Shown here piece after piece: positions 50,610-58,416 of a stretch of 64,000 bases of DNA. The position numbers and the translations under genes are program-made. Positions within the stretch are counted from its first letter, which is position 1. Every line of letters begins with the position of its first letter. The DNA is from MGBC163016 sp964462135. Lineage in GTDB: Bacteria > Actinomycetota > Coriobacteriia > Coriobacteriales > Eggerthellaceae. The notes beneath the pieces are model-generated. The model made no database searches. It had not been told where the DNA came from and saw only the letters and a list, made by a program, of their open reading frames with translations. Location of the stretch: assembly GCA_964462135.1 (NCBI GenBank), contig CAYWWK010000005.1, positions 1-64,000 on the forward strand. The letters are read 5' to 3'.

Positions 50610-51785
50610 GTGAAAACGTGTGGAACATGCGGCACTGAAGTGCCCGACAATGCATCCAACTGTCCGACTTGTGGCGGTTTGGTGGGAGAACCCATCGCAT
50701 CTGCAAATGGTGCATCACCTGCAGCGGCGCCTGCACAAGCAGCGGCCCCAGTGCCAAAGAAGAAGGGGAAGGCATCCAAGATTGTTGTGGGTATTGTCAT
50801 CCTCTTGGCCGTGCTGATTGCCGTTGGCTCTTGCAGTGGTTCGTGCAGCAATCGAGCAGATACGGCGGAAGAGGACTGGCCAACAGGGCCACTCGCCCAA
50901 ATGATCCCCAGCATGGATCGCAAATGTGAATTCGTGAATGAAACCGAGGATAGCTTGTATATACAGGTTTCCGATGGAGTGGAGAAGAAAGAATTCGATA
51001 GTTACGTTGACGAGTGTAAAGAGCGTGGATTCACGATGGACGCTAACACGATTGGCGATGTGTACAACGCGTATAACCCTGAAGGCTATCAGCTGTCTGT
51101 TTCATACAGCGATTATTCCAAAGGTGTGACAATCAATCTTGAGGTTCCTAAAGCCGATGGCGAACTCATCTGGCCGGCGGTAGGTCTGGCAACCACATTG
51201 CCGAACCCTAACAAAACGAAAGGAAGCGTAGCCGTCGATTCGGCAACCCAGTTTACGGCTTATGTCGGTGAAATAGATAAGGCAGCTTATAACGCTTACG
51301 TAGATCAATGCATGCAAAAGGGCTTCAGTGTTGATTACAGCAAGGGAGACGATTATTTCAACGCGAAGGATAGTCAAGGCAACTCGCTGCATCTTGGGTA
51401 TGAAGGGTTCAGCACAATGTCCGTCTCTCTCCATGCGGCCAAGGGGAACTCTCTCTCTTCGGTTTCTTCGTCAAGTGCAACGTCAGAGGCGGCGGTGTCT
51501 TCTAGTTCGAATGCCGCTGCGACTTCTGATGCCGATTTCAAGCAGGTTATGGATGACTACGAGAAGTTCATGGACGACTACATCGCCTTTATGGAGAAAT
51601 ACAACTCTTCGGGAAACCCTGTCAGCATGGCGGCTGATTACGCAAAAATGATGGCTGATTATTCGACTATGACGGCGAAGATCGATGCGATTGATGAAGA
51701 TGCCCTCACAGATGAAGACTACCTCTACTACATGGAGGTTATGAACCGAGTGAGCGAGAAGCTCGCCAACGCCTCAGTCGAATAG
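50610..51785 (+). CDS. Zinc-ribbon membrane protein with DUF6591-like extracytoplasmic region
   Basis: A 391-residue protein starting at GTG 50610 behind GAGGAGG. The N-terminal zinc ribbon has Cys4, 7, 18 and 21. An Ala/Pro linker and one membrane helix (KIVVGIVILLAVLIAVGSCS) follow. Two related repeats come next (EFDSYVDECKERGFTMDANT and AYNAYVDQCMQKGFSVDYSK), then a Ser-rich stretch and a helical end. The repeats resemble the DUF6591/YARHG-like modules I have seen in Firmicutes; that match is tentative. It is last in the three-gene operon. Confidence 0.7.
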   Translation: MKTCGTCGTEVPDNASNCPTCGGLVGEPIASANGASPAAAPAQAAAPVPKKKGKASKIVVGIVILLAVLIAVGSCSGSCSNRADTAEEDWPTGPLAQMIPSMDRKCEFVNETEDSLYIQVSDGVEKKEFDSYVDECKERGFTMDANTIGDVYNAYNPEGYQLSVSYSDYSKGVTINLEVPKADGELIWPAVGLATTLPNPNKTKGSVAVDSATQFTAYVGEIDKAAYNAYVDQCMQKGFSVDYSKGDDYFNAKDSQGNSLHLGYEGFSTMSVSLHAAKGNSLSSVSSSSATSEAAVSSSSNAAATSDADFKQVMDDYEKFMDDYIAFMEKYNSSGNPVSMAADYAKMMADYSTMTAKIDAIDEDALTDEDYLYYMEVMNRVSEKLANASVE

Positions 51786-51808
51786 CGGATTGGGAAGAAG
51801 TATGTTTT

Positions 51809-51839
51809 GCGGGCGAGGACGTATGGTTGCCTCGCCCGC
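51809..51839 (+). terminator. Terminator-like hairpin
   Basis: GCGGGCGAGG (51809-51818) pairs with CCTCGCCCGC (51830-51839) around an 11-base loop, 24 bases after the operon's last stop. The T-run is poor (GTTCTC). Confidence 0.6.
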
Positions 51840-51885
51840 GTTCTCTAAATTGCGCAGAACGCTGCATCTTGTCTACCAAAGAGCA

Positions 51886-51968
51886 AATTGCATTTTGTTG
51901 AAGCGTTTAGATGGAGTTACGTTTGTTGGATGCTCATAAATCGTTTGGAATTTTGCTGAAATGCAATT
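51886..51968. repeat. Separated inverted repeat upstream of the 404-residue gene
   Basis: AATTGCATTT (51886-51895) and AAATGCAATT (51959-51968) are perfect 10-bp inverse copies 63 bases apart in an AT-rich gap. They could be looped operator half-sites. Nothing else is recognised between the hairpin at 51.8 kb and the next start. Confidence 0.35.
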
Positions 51969-52081
51969 CGGGGTGCATCGCTGACGTTTGCATATAAAGT
52001 ACAACTGCTTTGAGTGTATTCTATAGTTAACATGCCGATAATCAATCATGTCAAATGCGCAGACGGGGCAGAGGAGGAATG

Positions 52082-53296
52082 ATGGAAGAGATTAAACCAG
52101 AAGCTTTGAGCATTACTTCCGATGCTGAATTGAACCGCGAAGAGCCCGCTAATACCGAAATCCATCTTGCGATGACTGACGTAGCGGCGGAAGTCGAAGA
52201 TTCCCTCCAGCTTCCACTCGATCAAATTACTGCTCTTGGCGTGGGTCTCGGTTCACTTCCATCAATGTTTCGTACCGCGATAACGACGGTTGATGTTCCG
52301 ATGTTGCTTCAAGCTACAGATAAGTGGGGCAATCCTTTGGACCCTGCAAAGCTCAATCAGACCGTTGGCGGCTGTATTGGCTCTTACAGCAAGCCAGGGG
52401 TGGGTTTGCAGCAAGCTCGATTCCATCAAGTTGAGCTTGGTGCAGTGCAAGGTGTGACAACGATGCCCTATGACCCTACAGCGCTTTTCATGGCCGCCGC
52501 TCTTGCGCAAATCAATCAAAAGCTCGATGCAATCCAAAATGGTATCAATGAGATATTTGAATATATGCGCGAGAAGGATAAAGCTGAACTCAGAGGGAAT
52601 GTCAAAACCCTCGAAGATATCCTCGATTCTTATCGGCACAACTGGAATAACGAAACCTGGCGCAAAAATACCCACATGAAAGTTGTTGATATCAAACAAG
52701 AATCAGAGAAAGCCATCATCCATCTGCGTTCGCAGATCAAAGACAAGGTAAATGAGAAAGGGCCGGTGGAATTGAGATTGGCAGTGGGTGGTCGGCTTGA
52801 TGAGGTGCTTGACCGAATGAAAGAGTATCAACTCGCAACGTATACATATGCATTTGCCGCCTTTCTCGAACCTATGCTCAGTGAGAATTTCGATGAAGCG
52901 TATTTGAATGCGATAGCAGAGAAGATCGGCGATCACACCAACGAATATCGAGAGCTTTATACCGAATGCTACAACGCGATCGAAGAAAGCTCCAAAGCGT
53001 CAGCTGACTCTGTCGTTCTTGGTGGCGTTTCGGCTGCGCTTTCAGGATTAGGGGCATTCTTCAAACAGACGCCATTAGGTGACTTAACTCCTATCGATAA
53101 CGCGCTTGAAGATGCGGGTAGGGGAGTAGGCGATTTTAATGAAGGTCAGACGCGCGAGCTAATGGATAAGCTGCAGCGTGCTCAGACGCCTAATACTCTT
53201 CCGTTTAAAGAAGGCCTCGAAGTTGTGAACAAACTGCAGAATGCGCCACATCAAATTGCCGTAGACGATACCAATATCTATTTGCTTGAGGTTTAG
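52082..53296 (+). CDS. Conserved protein of unknown function (404 aa)
   Basis: GAGGAGG precedes ATG 52082 (ATG 52079 is closer). An acidic N-terminus (to about 50) leads to VGLGSLPSMFRTAITTVDVP and a stretch naming a fixed pattern (WGNPLDPAKLNQTVGGCIGS), then a long helical region (ALFMAAALAQINQKLDAIQN, EYMREKDKAELRGNVKTLED) and a moderately hydrophobic patch (VVLGGVSAALSGLGAFFK). I have seen similar sequences in unrelated bacteria without a function. No catalytic motif is apparent. The gene is AT-rich, with 26 G/C in the 60 bases from 52081. Confidence 0.6.
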   Translation: MEEIKPEALSITSDAELNREEPANTEIHLAMTDVAAEVEDSLQLPLDQITALGVGLGSLPSMFRTAITTVDVPMLLQATDKWGNPLDPAKLNQTVGGCIGSYSKPGVGLQQARFHQVELGAVQGVTTMPYDPTALFMAAALAQINQKLDAIQNGINEIFEYMREKDKAELRGNVKTLEDILDSYRHNWNNETWRKNTHMKVVDIKQESEKAIIHLRSQIKDKVNEKGPVELRLAVGGRLDEVLDRMKEYQLATYTYAFAAFLEPMLSENFDEAYLNAIAEKIGDHTNEYRELYTECYNAIEESSKASADSVVLGGVSAALSGLGAFFKQTPLGDLTPIDNALEDAGRGVGDFNEGQTRELMDKLQRAQTPNTLPFKEGLEVVNKLQNAPHQIAVDDTNIYLLEV

Positions 53297-53308
53297 GCTT
53301 TGATAAAG

Positions 53309-53342
53309 CGATAGGCCAGCAATTCGAACTGCTGGCCTATCG
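53309..53342. terminator. Long hairpin between convergent genes
   Basis: CGATAGGCCAGCA (53309-53321) and TGCTGGCCTATCG (53330-53342) pair perfectly over 13 bases around an eight-base loop. No T-run is seen, yet its place between converging genes suggests a bidirectional transcript end. Confidence 0.6.
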
Positions 53343-53352
53343 GTATTCGAAG

Positions 53353-53565
53353 TTACTCTTCCACTTCGATTATTTCGAAATCGACATCGTCATCTTCGTC
53401 AAGTGGATAATCTCCGGGGTTGGATAAGTTCAAGACCTCGTTTCCAAGCGAATAGCATCCGCAGCCGTACTCTCCAGCTTCGCGTGCTTCTTCCTCAGTG
53501 TCATACAGATTATCTTCATATGACTCTTCACTGTTGGAGAAAATGTACTTAACCTTGTATTTCAT
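53353..53565 (-). CDS. Small acidic protein, unknown
   Basis: A 70-residue product from ATG 53565 with GGAGAGGAAGAG upstream. It starts KYKVKYIFSNSEESYEDNLY and ends in a very acidic run (DEDDDVDFEIIEVEE). Two Cys (GCGCYSLG) sit mid-chain. A longer in-frame start at 53715 adds a basic N-terminus of low plausibility. No family recognised. AT-rich, like its neighbours. Confidence 0.5.
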   Translation of the reverse strand: MKYKVKYIFSNSEESYEDNLYDTEEEAREAGEYGCGCYSLGNEVLNLSNPGDYPLDEDDDVDFEIIEVEE

Positions 53566-53824
53566 CTTCTCTTCCTCTCCTTTAAGACTATGGTGACTCC
53601 TATGTTCTTTGCAAACGAAGGATGCGTCTTTGCTAGGCTTATTGTGCGTAGCAACTGAAAACGCTTCTTGGGATCCATTAGCTCTCACCACCTTCCTGTT
53701 TTTCTGCTTACCCATATCCCTCTTTGCTGATATACATTTTCAGATGTTGCGGCGATAATGATTAGGTGTCACTTGTACGTGAGAGACGCTCGATTTGCGT
53801 AGAAACATACGGAATAGTGGGGCT

Positions 53825-54334
53825 ATGTCTAGAAGATCGAATATAGAGAGCAAGACTCCATATCAAATAAGAAGAGAGGAGCTGGGCTTATCCCGCGAAA
53901 AGGCGGCGGAATTGCTCGCTGGTATTTCATACGAACGTCTTTACAATATCGAGCATGGGAAAACTCATGCTACCCCTGACGACGTTCTTATCATGGCAGA
54001 TGCATATAAAGATCCGTCGCTCTGCAATGTCTTCTGTTCCCATCATTGCGAAATTGGTCAACGGTATGTCCCGCATGTGAAAGTGGGAGAGCTCTCAAGT
54101 ATCACGCTTGGTATTGTCGCCACTTTAAATAAGCTTGAAGATATGAAGAAACGGCTTATAGAGATTTGTGCGGATGGGGGCATTGATGAATCGGAGTGGG
54201 ATGACTTCGGAGAGATTCAAGCAAGTTTAGAGCAGCTGTCTCTTTCGGTTGAGGCTCTCCAGCTTTGGACGGAAAAGATCGAGAAGGGTGACAAACAGAA
54301 GATAAGCGGCACAGATAGCGCGTCGAGTTTATAG
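53825..54334 (+). CDS. XRE-type HTH protein with helical C-terminus
   Basis: A 169-residue protein. The HTH (YQIRREELGLSREKAAELLA, then ISYERLYNIEHGKTHATPDD) is followed by a Cys-containing hinge (CNVFCSHHCEIGQRY) and a helical tail that may oligomerise. The CxxxHHC cluster could bind metal. A weak GTGGGG lies before ATG 53825; ATG 53795 is possible. It is divergent from the small acidic gene. Confidence 0.65.
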   Translation: MSRRSNIESKTPYQIRREELGLSREKAAELLAGISYERLYNIEHGKTHATPDDVLIMADAYKDPSLCNVFCSHHCEIGQRYVPHVKVGELSSITLGIVATLNKLEDMKKRLIEICADGGIDESEWDDFGEIQASLEQLSLSVEALQLWTEKIEKGDKQKISGTDSASSL

Positions 54335-54518
54335 ATGCTTTATTGCAATGCTGTATGACGCTTAAATGGGTTGCGTCTCCAATGTTGGTGTGAGAGTTGC
54401 TTCGGGTGAGGCGCGATTCGTTATCGGGATGTGTGTTTCAGTGAATTGCAGAGAGGCATTTATGTATGCAAACACTAGATCTTTTGCATCTTAGATCGGT
54501 CAATTTACTGTCCTGCCG

Positions 54519-55100
54519 TTATTCAGCATCAACGAACTTGATCTCATAGTTCTGCTCATGGGTCTGCCCAACAGTGCGCACGTATTGGCTAAGAAGTGTC
54601 TCCGCTCGTTTCCTGGCTTGAGCCATAAGTTCGGGATTGCCTTCCGCAGCAGATCTCATCTCTGCTTGTGCCTTCTGAAGAGCCTCGTCTTGATCCACCG
54701 TTTCGATCTGCGTAAGAACACCAGTGTCTTTGTAGATGTCGGAGAAGGTTGACTCGTCGGCATCGGGGATCCCGAGCACTTGCGCTCTCGGGATCGTTAT
54801 GGTCACCAAGTTGTTAGCATCGGGACCATCGATCTTGACCTTAGAGACATCGATACCGAGTTGCACTTTTCCGTCGTATTCGAACCACGCCTTCTTGTAT
54901 CCGACATTTATGCCGAACAAGATGTCGGTACCGTCATTGTAGATCTCAGCGACGTTATGGAATGTGCATTCTAACGTTGCGAGCTCAGCTATCTTTTCAT
55001 AGCCCGAGAAATCCGGCTTCTCCTCCTCTACGCAACCGGCCAAGCCAAAGGTTGCTACTAGGGCGACAAGAAGGGTGCAGATAAGCTTATTGAGCTTCAT
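54519..55100 (-). CDS. DUF4230 lipoprotein
   Basis: The protein has 193 residues. A lipoprotein signal (KLNKLICTLLVALVATFGLA, then GC) gives an acylated cysteine; the rest (ELATLECTFHNVAEIYNDGT, VGYKKAWFEYDGKVQLGID, then a C-terminal helix ARKRAETLLSQYVR) fits DUF4230. ATG 55100 with GAGGTGC upstream overlaps the previous gene's end by 14 bases. DUF4230 proteins are of unknown function, often paired, as here. Confidence 0.75.
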   Translation of the reverse strand: MKLNKLICTLLVALVATFGLAGCVEEEKPDFSGYEKIAELATLECTFHNVAEIYNDGTDILFGINVGYKKAWFEYDGKVQLGIDVSKVKIDGPDANNLVTITIPRAQVLGIPDADESTFSDIYKDTGVLTQIETVDQDEALQKAQAEMRSAAEGNPELMAQARKRAETLLSQYVRTVGQTHEQNYEIKFVDAE

Positions 55101-55857
55101 CTTGCACCTCCTCATTTACGTTGTTTGGGTATTCAGAAAGGCTCTTGAATTCCAAGCTCCATCCATCGCCAAGCAACGGCATCGTGAGCGCCGTGATGAT
55201 GTTTTGAAGGCTTTCCGATGCCTCTAATCGCATCTCGTCAACGTTCAAGTCCTTCGCCGCATCCTCTTTGCAAAGCGCCAATATGTCCTTCATGTCGGCA
55301 GTTGCCTTCTCTGGCAGATAGCCGAACTTAGTCTCATCCAACACAGGTGAAGATATCTCGGGCTCAGGAATATATGCAGTAGCAGTTTTGTTTGTCTCAT
55401 CAAGAGAGAACTCGATTGCGGACATATTGTAATTGGCGCGGATATGCGACTCGTATTTCACACGATAGTCAACCGTATCCATCCAGAGGAATTGACTCTC
55501 TTTTTCCGCAATTCCCTTGTATGTGTAATCAATGGCTGCGAGATTCTCGATGTTCACAGCGTCTTTCAATGTTGTCTCTGAAAGGTACTGAGTTTCATCG
55601 TCGTCCATGAGAATGGGAAGAACGATCCCGAAAACAACAAGCACGAGGACGACCAATGCAATTAGAAGCCCGATCTTTGCCACTTTTGGCAGGCAACTGA
55701 AGGTAGCCTTTCTATTCTTCTTTGCTTCTGCGTGCTGTTCGAGCTTCTTTTTCTTCACTTCGGCTTCGATGCGGGCTTTCTTGACTTCTTCTAACTTGAT
55801 CTGCTGTTCTTTAGCTGATGCCGCTGCCGACTCTTCAGGATTCTTGCCGTCCTCCAC
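55087..55857 (-). CDS. DUF4230-domain membrane protein
   Basis: A 256-residue protein starting at GTG 55857 after GAGGAGG. An N-terminal charged coiled coil (EEVKKARIEAEVKKKKLEQH) precedes one membrane helix (IGLLIALVVLVLVVFGIVLP) and an outer DUF4230 domain (NLAAIDYTYKGIAEKES, VDYRVKYESHIRANYNMSAI, EFSLDETNKTATAYIPEP). It is the first gene of a two-gene operon with the lipoprotein, so a complex on the outer membrane face is plausible. Confidence 0.75.
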   Translation of the reverse strand: MEDGKNPEESAAASAKEQQIKLEEVKKARIEAEVKKKKLEQHAEAKKNRKATFSCLPKVAKIGLLIALVVLVLVVFGIVLPILMDDDETQYLSETTLKDAVNIENLAAIDYTYKGIAEKESQFLWMDTVDYRVKYESHIRANYNMSAIEFSLDETNKTATAYIPEPEISSPVLDETKFGYLPEKATADMKDILALCKEDAAKDLNVDEMRLEASESLQNIITALTMPLLGDGWSLEFKSLSEYPNNVNEEVQDEAQ

Positions 55858-55953
55858 GATCGCCTCCTCTCTGTGTACGAGTTATTATTGTAATGTCTAA
55901 TGATTATGTTCGCCCCAAGCTGTCGGTAAGCCAACAGTCCACCAGGAGACCAA

Positions 55954-56049
55954 ATGAAACCGGTTCCAATAGTCATAGGCGTACTTGTCGCACTCGTTAT
56001 CATTGTTTTGATAGCAAGCTCACTTGGAGTCATCGATATTCGTCTATAG
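55954..56049 (+). CDS. 31-residue membrane ORF, possibly an SPFH remnant
   Basis: ATG 55954 with AGGAGA seven bases upstream encodes one membrane helix (VPIVIGVLVALVIIVLIASS) and ends GVIDIRL before TAG. The sequence is like the N-terminal anchor of a Band-7 protein cut off after the helix, or it may be a small membrane protein of its own. It diverges from the DUF4230 pair. Confidence 0.45.
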   Translation: MKPVPIVIGVLVALVIIVLIASSLGVIDIRL

Positions 56050-56148
56050 ATAATCGGGAACATAAGTACGTCTGCTTATCAATTGTCCTCGGGAATGGGA
56101 TTATCGGATTGCCAAATGCCCTTGTCGTGACCTCCGCGTAAAAATGTC

Positions 56149-56179
56149 ATTGCCTGTGGTTTTGTGTACCACAGGCAAT
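56149..56179. terminator. Hairpin (terminator-like)
   Basis: ATTGCCTGTGGT (56149-56160) and ACCACAGGCAAT (56168-56179) form a 12-bp stem with a seven-base loop, followed by CTTTC. It sits in a gap of about 300 bases (56050-56351) that otherwise holds nothing I recognise. Confidence 0.55.
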
Positions 56180-56351
56180 CTTTCATCTCTTCTCTGCAGC
56201 TTGTGATTGTCATGAGGTAATTCGGGTTTGAGTGAATGATCTTTGCAGACACCACGCTTGGCGCTCCCATGTTAACCGCTTGATTGCATGTACTCAGGTT
56301 ATGGTTTATTCCCACCGAGAGCTTTGCACCAAGCGCTTGGTGAGAAATAAA

Positions 56352-56474
56352 ATGGAAGCCACCACTGTTCTGGAGCCTCAAACCATAAAGATCTCCAGTA
56401 AACGACAGATCGGAGAAGGTACTGGCTCTTTTGCTGAGATGCAGAAGAAGATGCGCGAGAAGTATGGCCTATGA
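56352..56474 (+). pseudogene. AbrB-type antitoxin remnant
   Basis: The 40-residue product begins MEATTVLEPQTIKISSKRQI, the N-terminal strand of a MazE/AbrB-type antitoxin, then jumps to GEGTGSFAEMQKKMREKYGL, the usual C-terminal helix, so the middle of the domain is missing. It overlaps the toxin remnant by 11 bases as a normal antitoxin would. Probably nonfunctional. Confidence 0.6.
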
Positions 56475-56607
56475 GGTAAGAGGCACCTGCGAATTCGAAC
56501 GGGACTATGACTCCGTTCTGGATTACCTGGTGAATGTTCTTCATTCGCGCAGTGGCGCCATGCATCTTATTGATGAGATGGATCGGGCGGAATCGCTGCT
56601 AAATTGA
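56464..56607 (+). pseudogene. Truncated RelE/ParE-type toxin
   Basis: From ATG 56464 the frame encodes 47 residues (MAYEVRGTCEFERDYDSVLD and onward) that match the first half of a RelE/ParE-fold toxin, usually 90-110 residues. TGA at 56605-56607 ends it before the C-terminal catalytic strands. Together with the AbrB remnant it looks like a decayed module. Confidence 0.65.
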
Positions 56608-56663
56608 ATCCTATCAAGTATGGATGTATAATTGCGTATTACGTACAACAACAAGGAGCGTCT

Positions 56664-56987
56664 ATGGCTGATGCAATGGTCACTGCTCGAATGATTGCTT
56701 CGAAGAAGATCTCTGGGAATCAGGTCTTTGAGAAGCTCGGCTTAACCCCCTCCCAAGCCATCAATCAGCTTTACGATTACGTCATCGCTGAGAAGAAGCT
56801 CCCTTTCCCTAAGGAACGCAGTCAAAAGCCCACCATTCAAGAGTTGCGGGATGCTCAGCAGCGGATGCGGCAGCTGTCAAAGGGGTTCGGCTTGGGCACG
56901 TCGCGCTTCTCGCATATGTCAGATGACGAGATCAGGCAGGAACGGCTCATTACCCGTGGTTCGGCTACGGAGGAGTGCTTTCGATGA
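56664..56987 (+). CDS. RelB/DinJ-type antitoxin of a PIN toxin
   Basis: The protein has 107 residues. AMVTARMIASKKISGNQVFE and KLGLTPSQAINQLYDYVIAE form the ribbon-helix-helix typical of DinJ. The C-terminal half is charged and helical. AAGGAG precedes ATG 56664. It overlaps the PIN toxin gene by four bases (ATGA). DinJ normally pairs with YafQ; here the partner is a PIN nuclease. Confidence 0.82.
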   Translation: MADAMVTARMIASKKISGNQVFEKLGLTPSQAINQLYDYVIAEKKLPFPKERSQKPTIQELRDAQQRMRQLSKGFGLGTSRFSHMSDDEIRQERLITRGSATEECFR

Positions 56988-57439
56988 GACTACTGGTCGA
57001 TTCCAACATCGTCATCGACTACCTGGCTGAGCGTCATCCATTCTATGAGGCGGCAGAATTGCTGATGGCCTTAGGAGAGGTAGGAGAAGTCGAACTGTGG
57101 CTCTCTTGTGCTCAGGTCAATGACATCTTCTATATCGTCACCAAGGGCGGCAAGAGAGCATCGCGTTCGTTGAAGGAGAGGCTCAAGCAATTGCGCCGGT
57201 TCCTCAACATCTGCAATGCCGGAAGCATGGAATTCGATGCTGTGTTGGATTCATCTTGGGATGACTTAGAGGATGCCTGTGTGTATCAGTGCGCTCTTGC
57301 TATCAAGGCCGATGCCATCGTAACCAGAAACGGGAAGGATTTCGCGAAGTCCTCGTTGCCCGTGTATTCCTGTGGAGAATTACTGGCCTATCTTTATGAG
57401 ACTCGTCAAGTGGAATATGATCTCTTGAAGATGCTTTGA
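56984..57439 (+). CDS. PIN-domain toxin
   Basis: The protein has 151 residues. LLVDSNIVIDYLAERHPFYE has the first Asp, WLSCAQVNDIFYIVTKGGKR is the second motif of the PIN_3-type group, and ACVYQCALAIKADAIVTRNG the acidic third. All expected acids seem present. GGAGGAG precedes the start. It is coupled to the DinJ-like antitoxin and should cleave RNA when freed. Confidence 0.85.
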   Translation: MRLLVDSNIVIDYLAERHPFYEAAELLMALGEVGEVELWLSCAQVNDIFYIVTKGGKRASRSLKERLKQLRRFLNICNAGSMEFDAVLDSSWDDLEDACVYQCALAIKADAIVTRNGKDFAKSSLPVYSCGELLAYLYETRQVEYDLLKML

Positions 57440-57610
57440 CTTGCGATATGGTCTCACGATCATTCGCTCGAATGACGATGTAACTGGCAGGGCATCCGGG
57501 GAGAGCATCGGGGGGACAGGGTTATCGGGTTGCTGGAAAAACGAATGTCTTCTTCGCAGTACGGGTTCGACCACCTTTGATATGTGCATAAGGATAACCA
57601 GTTCTTTCTT

Positions 57611-57635
57611 ATATTGCATTACTGTAATGCAATAT
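57611..57635. promoter_or_regulatory. Palindromic operator of the second DinJ-PIN module
   Basis: ATATTGCATTA (57611-57621) and TAATGCAATAT (57625-57635) are perfect 11-bp arms around CTG, 31 bases before the antitoxin start. This is the expected autoregulatory site. Confidence 0.75.
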
Positions 57636-57665
57636 GATAGAGTGGAAGTATCGAAAGGAGGAACG

Positions 57666-57971
57666 ATGTCCGCAACATTGAATGTCAGGATGGATACCGT
57701 GCTTAAGCAGCGGGGTGATGCAGTGCTCAAAGCCAATGGCATTAGCGTGACAGAAGCAGTTCGCATGCTTTGGCAAGAACTCGCGAAGTCTCGTCAGCTT
57801 CCTGCGTTCATGCAGGCATCTCAAGCTCAAGAGTCAGCCAAGAGGACGAAGCGAGAAGCACTCGATCGGTTGAGTTCTTTTCCTCCTACTGAGCTGTCGT
57901 ATGCATCAGACCAGGAATTGAAGGATCTGCTCTACGAGGGTCAGTTGAGAGACTATGAGGCCATGCCGTGA
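57666..57971 (+). CDS. RelB/DinJ-type antitoxin (second module)
   Basis: A 101-residue protein. The N-terminal ATLNVRMDTVLKQRGDAVLK and ANGISVTEAVRMLWQELA form a RelB/DinJ ribbon-helix-helix. GAAAGGAGG precedes ATG 57666. Overlap with the next gene is four bases. Sequence differs from the antitoxin at 56.7 kb beyond the fold, so cross-neutralisation is not assured. Confidence 0.85.
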   Translation: MSATLNVRMDTVLKQRGDAVLKANGISVTEAVRMLWQELAKSRQLPAFMQASQAQESAKRTKREALDRLSSFPPTELSYASDQELKDLLYEGQLRDYEAMP

Positions 57972-58408
57972 GTGTGCTTGTAGATACCAATGTCTGGTTG
58001 GATGTGCTCTTGCATCGAAAGCCCTTTGAGTCATTATCGAAGGCCTTGCTTATGGCATGTCTCAATGACGATATCCCTCTCGCTATTGTCAGTACGTCTG
58101 TCAAAGACATCTTCTATATCATGGAACGTGCGCATGATGCAGACAATGCGTACTGGGCTGTTGAGTCTGTCTTGGCTTTAGCTGCAATATCTTCAGTAGA
58201 TGCAGTGGTATGTGAGCGTGCGCTGGATTTGGAGAGGCCGGATTACGAAGACGGCATCATCGCAGCTGCCGCCCTTGCAGACAAGCACGATGCCATCGTG
58301 AGCCGTGATGAGAGGGCATTCAGGAATCTGTCCATTCCTCGTTTTACGCCACAGGGCTTTCTTGAGCATCTAGGATACGAGGACATGGAATTGCCTTGGA
58401 AGGGCTAG
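57968..58408 (+). CDS. PIN-domain toxin (second module)
   Basis: A 146-residue protein starting at GTG 57968. VLVDTNVWLDVLLHRKPFE, AIVSTSVKDIFYIMERAHDA and DYEDGIIAAAALADKHDAIV are the three PIN motifs with their acids. Its motif layout matches the preceding PIN toxin (both have KDIFYI or NDIFYI), so the two modules may have arisen by duplication and diverged. It is convergent with the next gene. Confidence 0.85.
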   Translation: MSVLVDTNVWLDVLLHRKPFESLSKALLMACLNDDIPLAIVSTSVKDIFYIMERAHDADNAYWAVESVLALAAISSVDAVVCERALDLERPDYEDGIIAAAALADKHDAIVSRDERAFRNLSIPRFTPQGFLEHLGYEDMELPWKG

Positions 58409-58416
58409 AAGGCGTC

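Noticed and set aside
53309..53342. Attachment site or transposon end
   Set aside because: The 13-bp perfect hairpin has no matching copy elsewhere in the window and lies between convergent genes, so a transcript end is simpler.
48532..58408. Prophage
   Set aside because: The region is AT-rich and has XRE regulators and toxin modules, but no integrase, terminase, capsid, tail or lysis gene is present.
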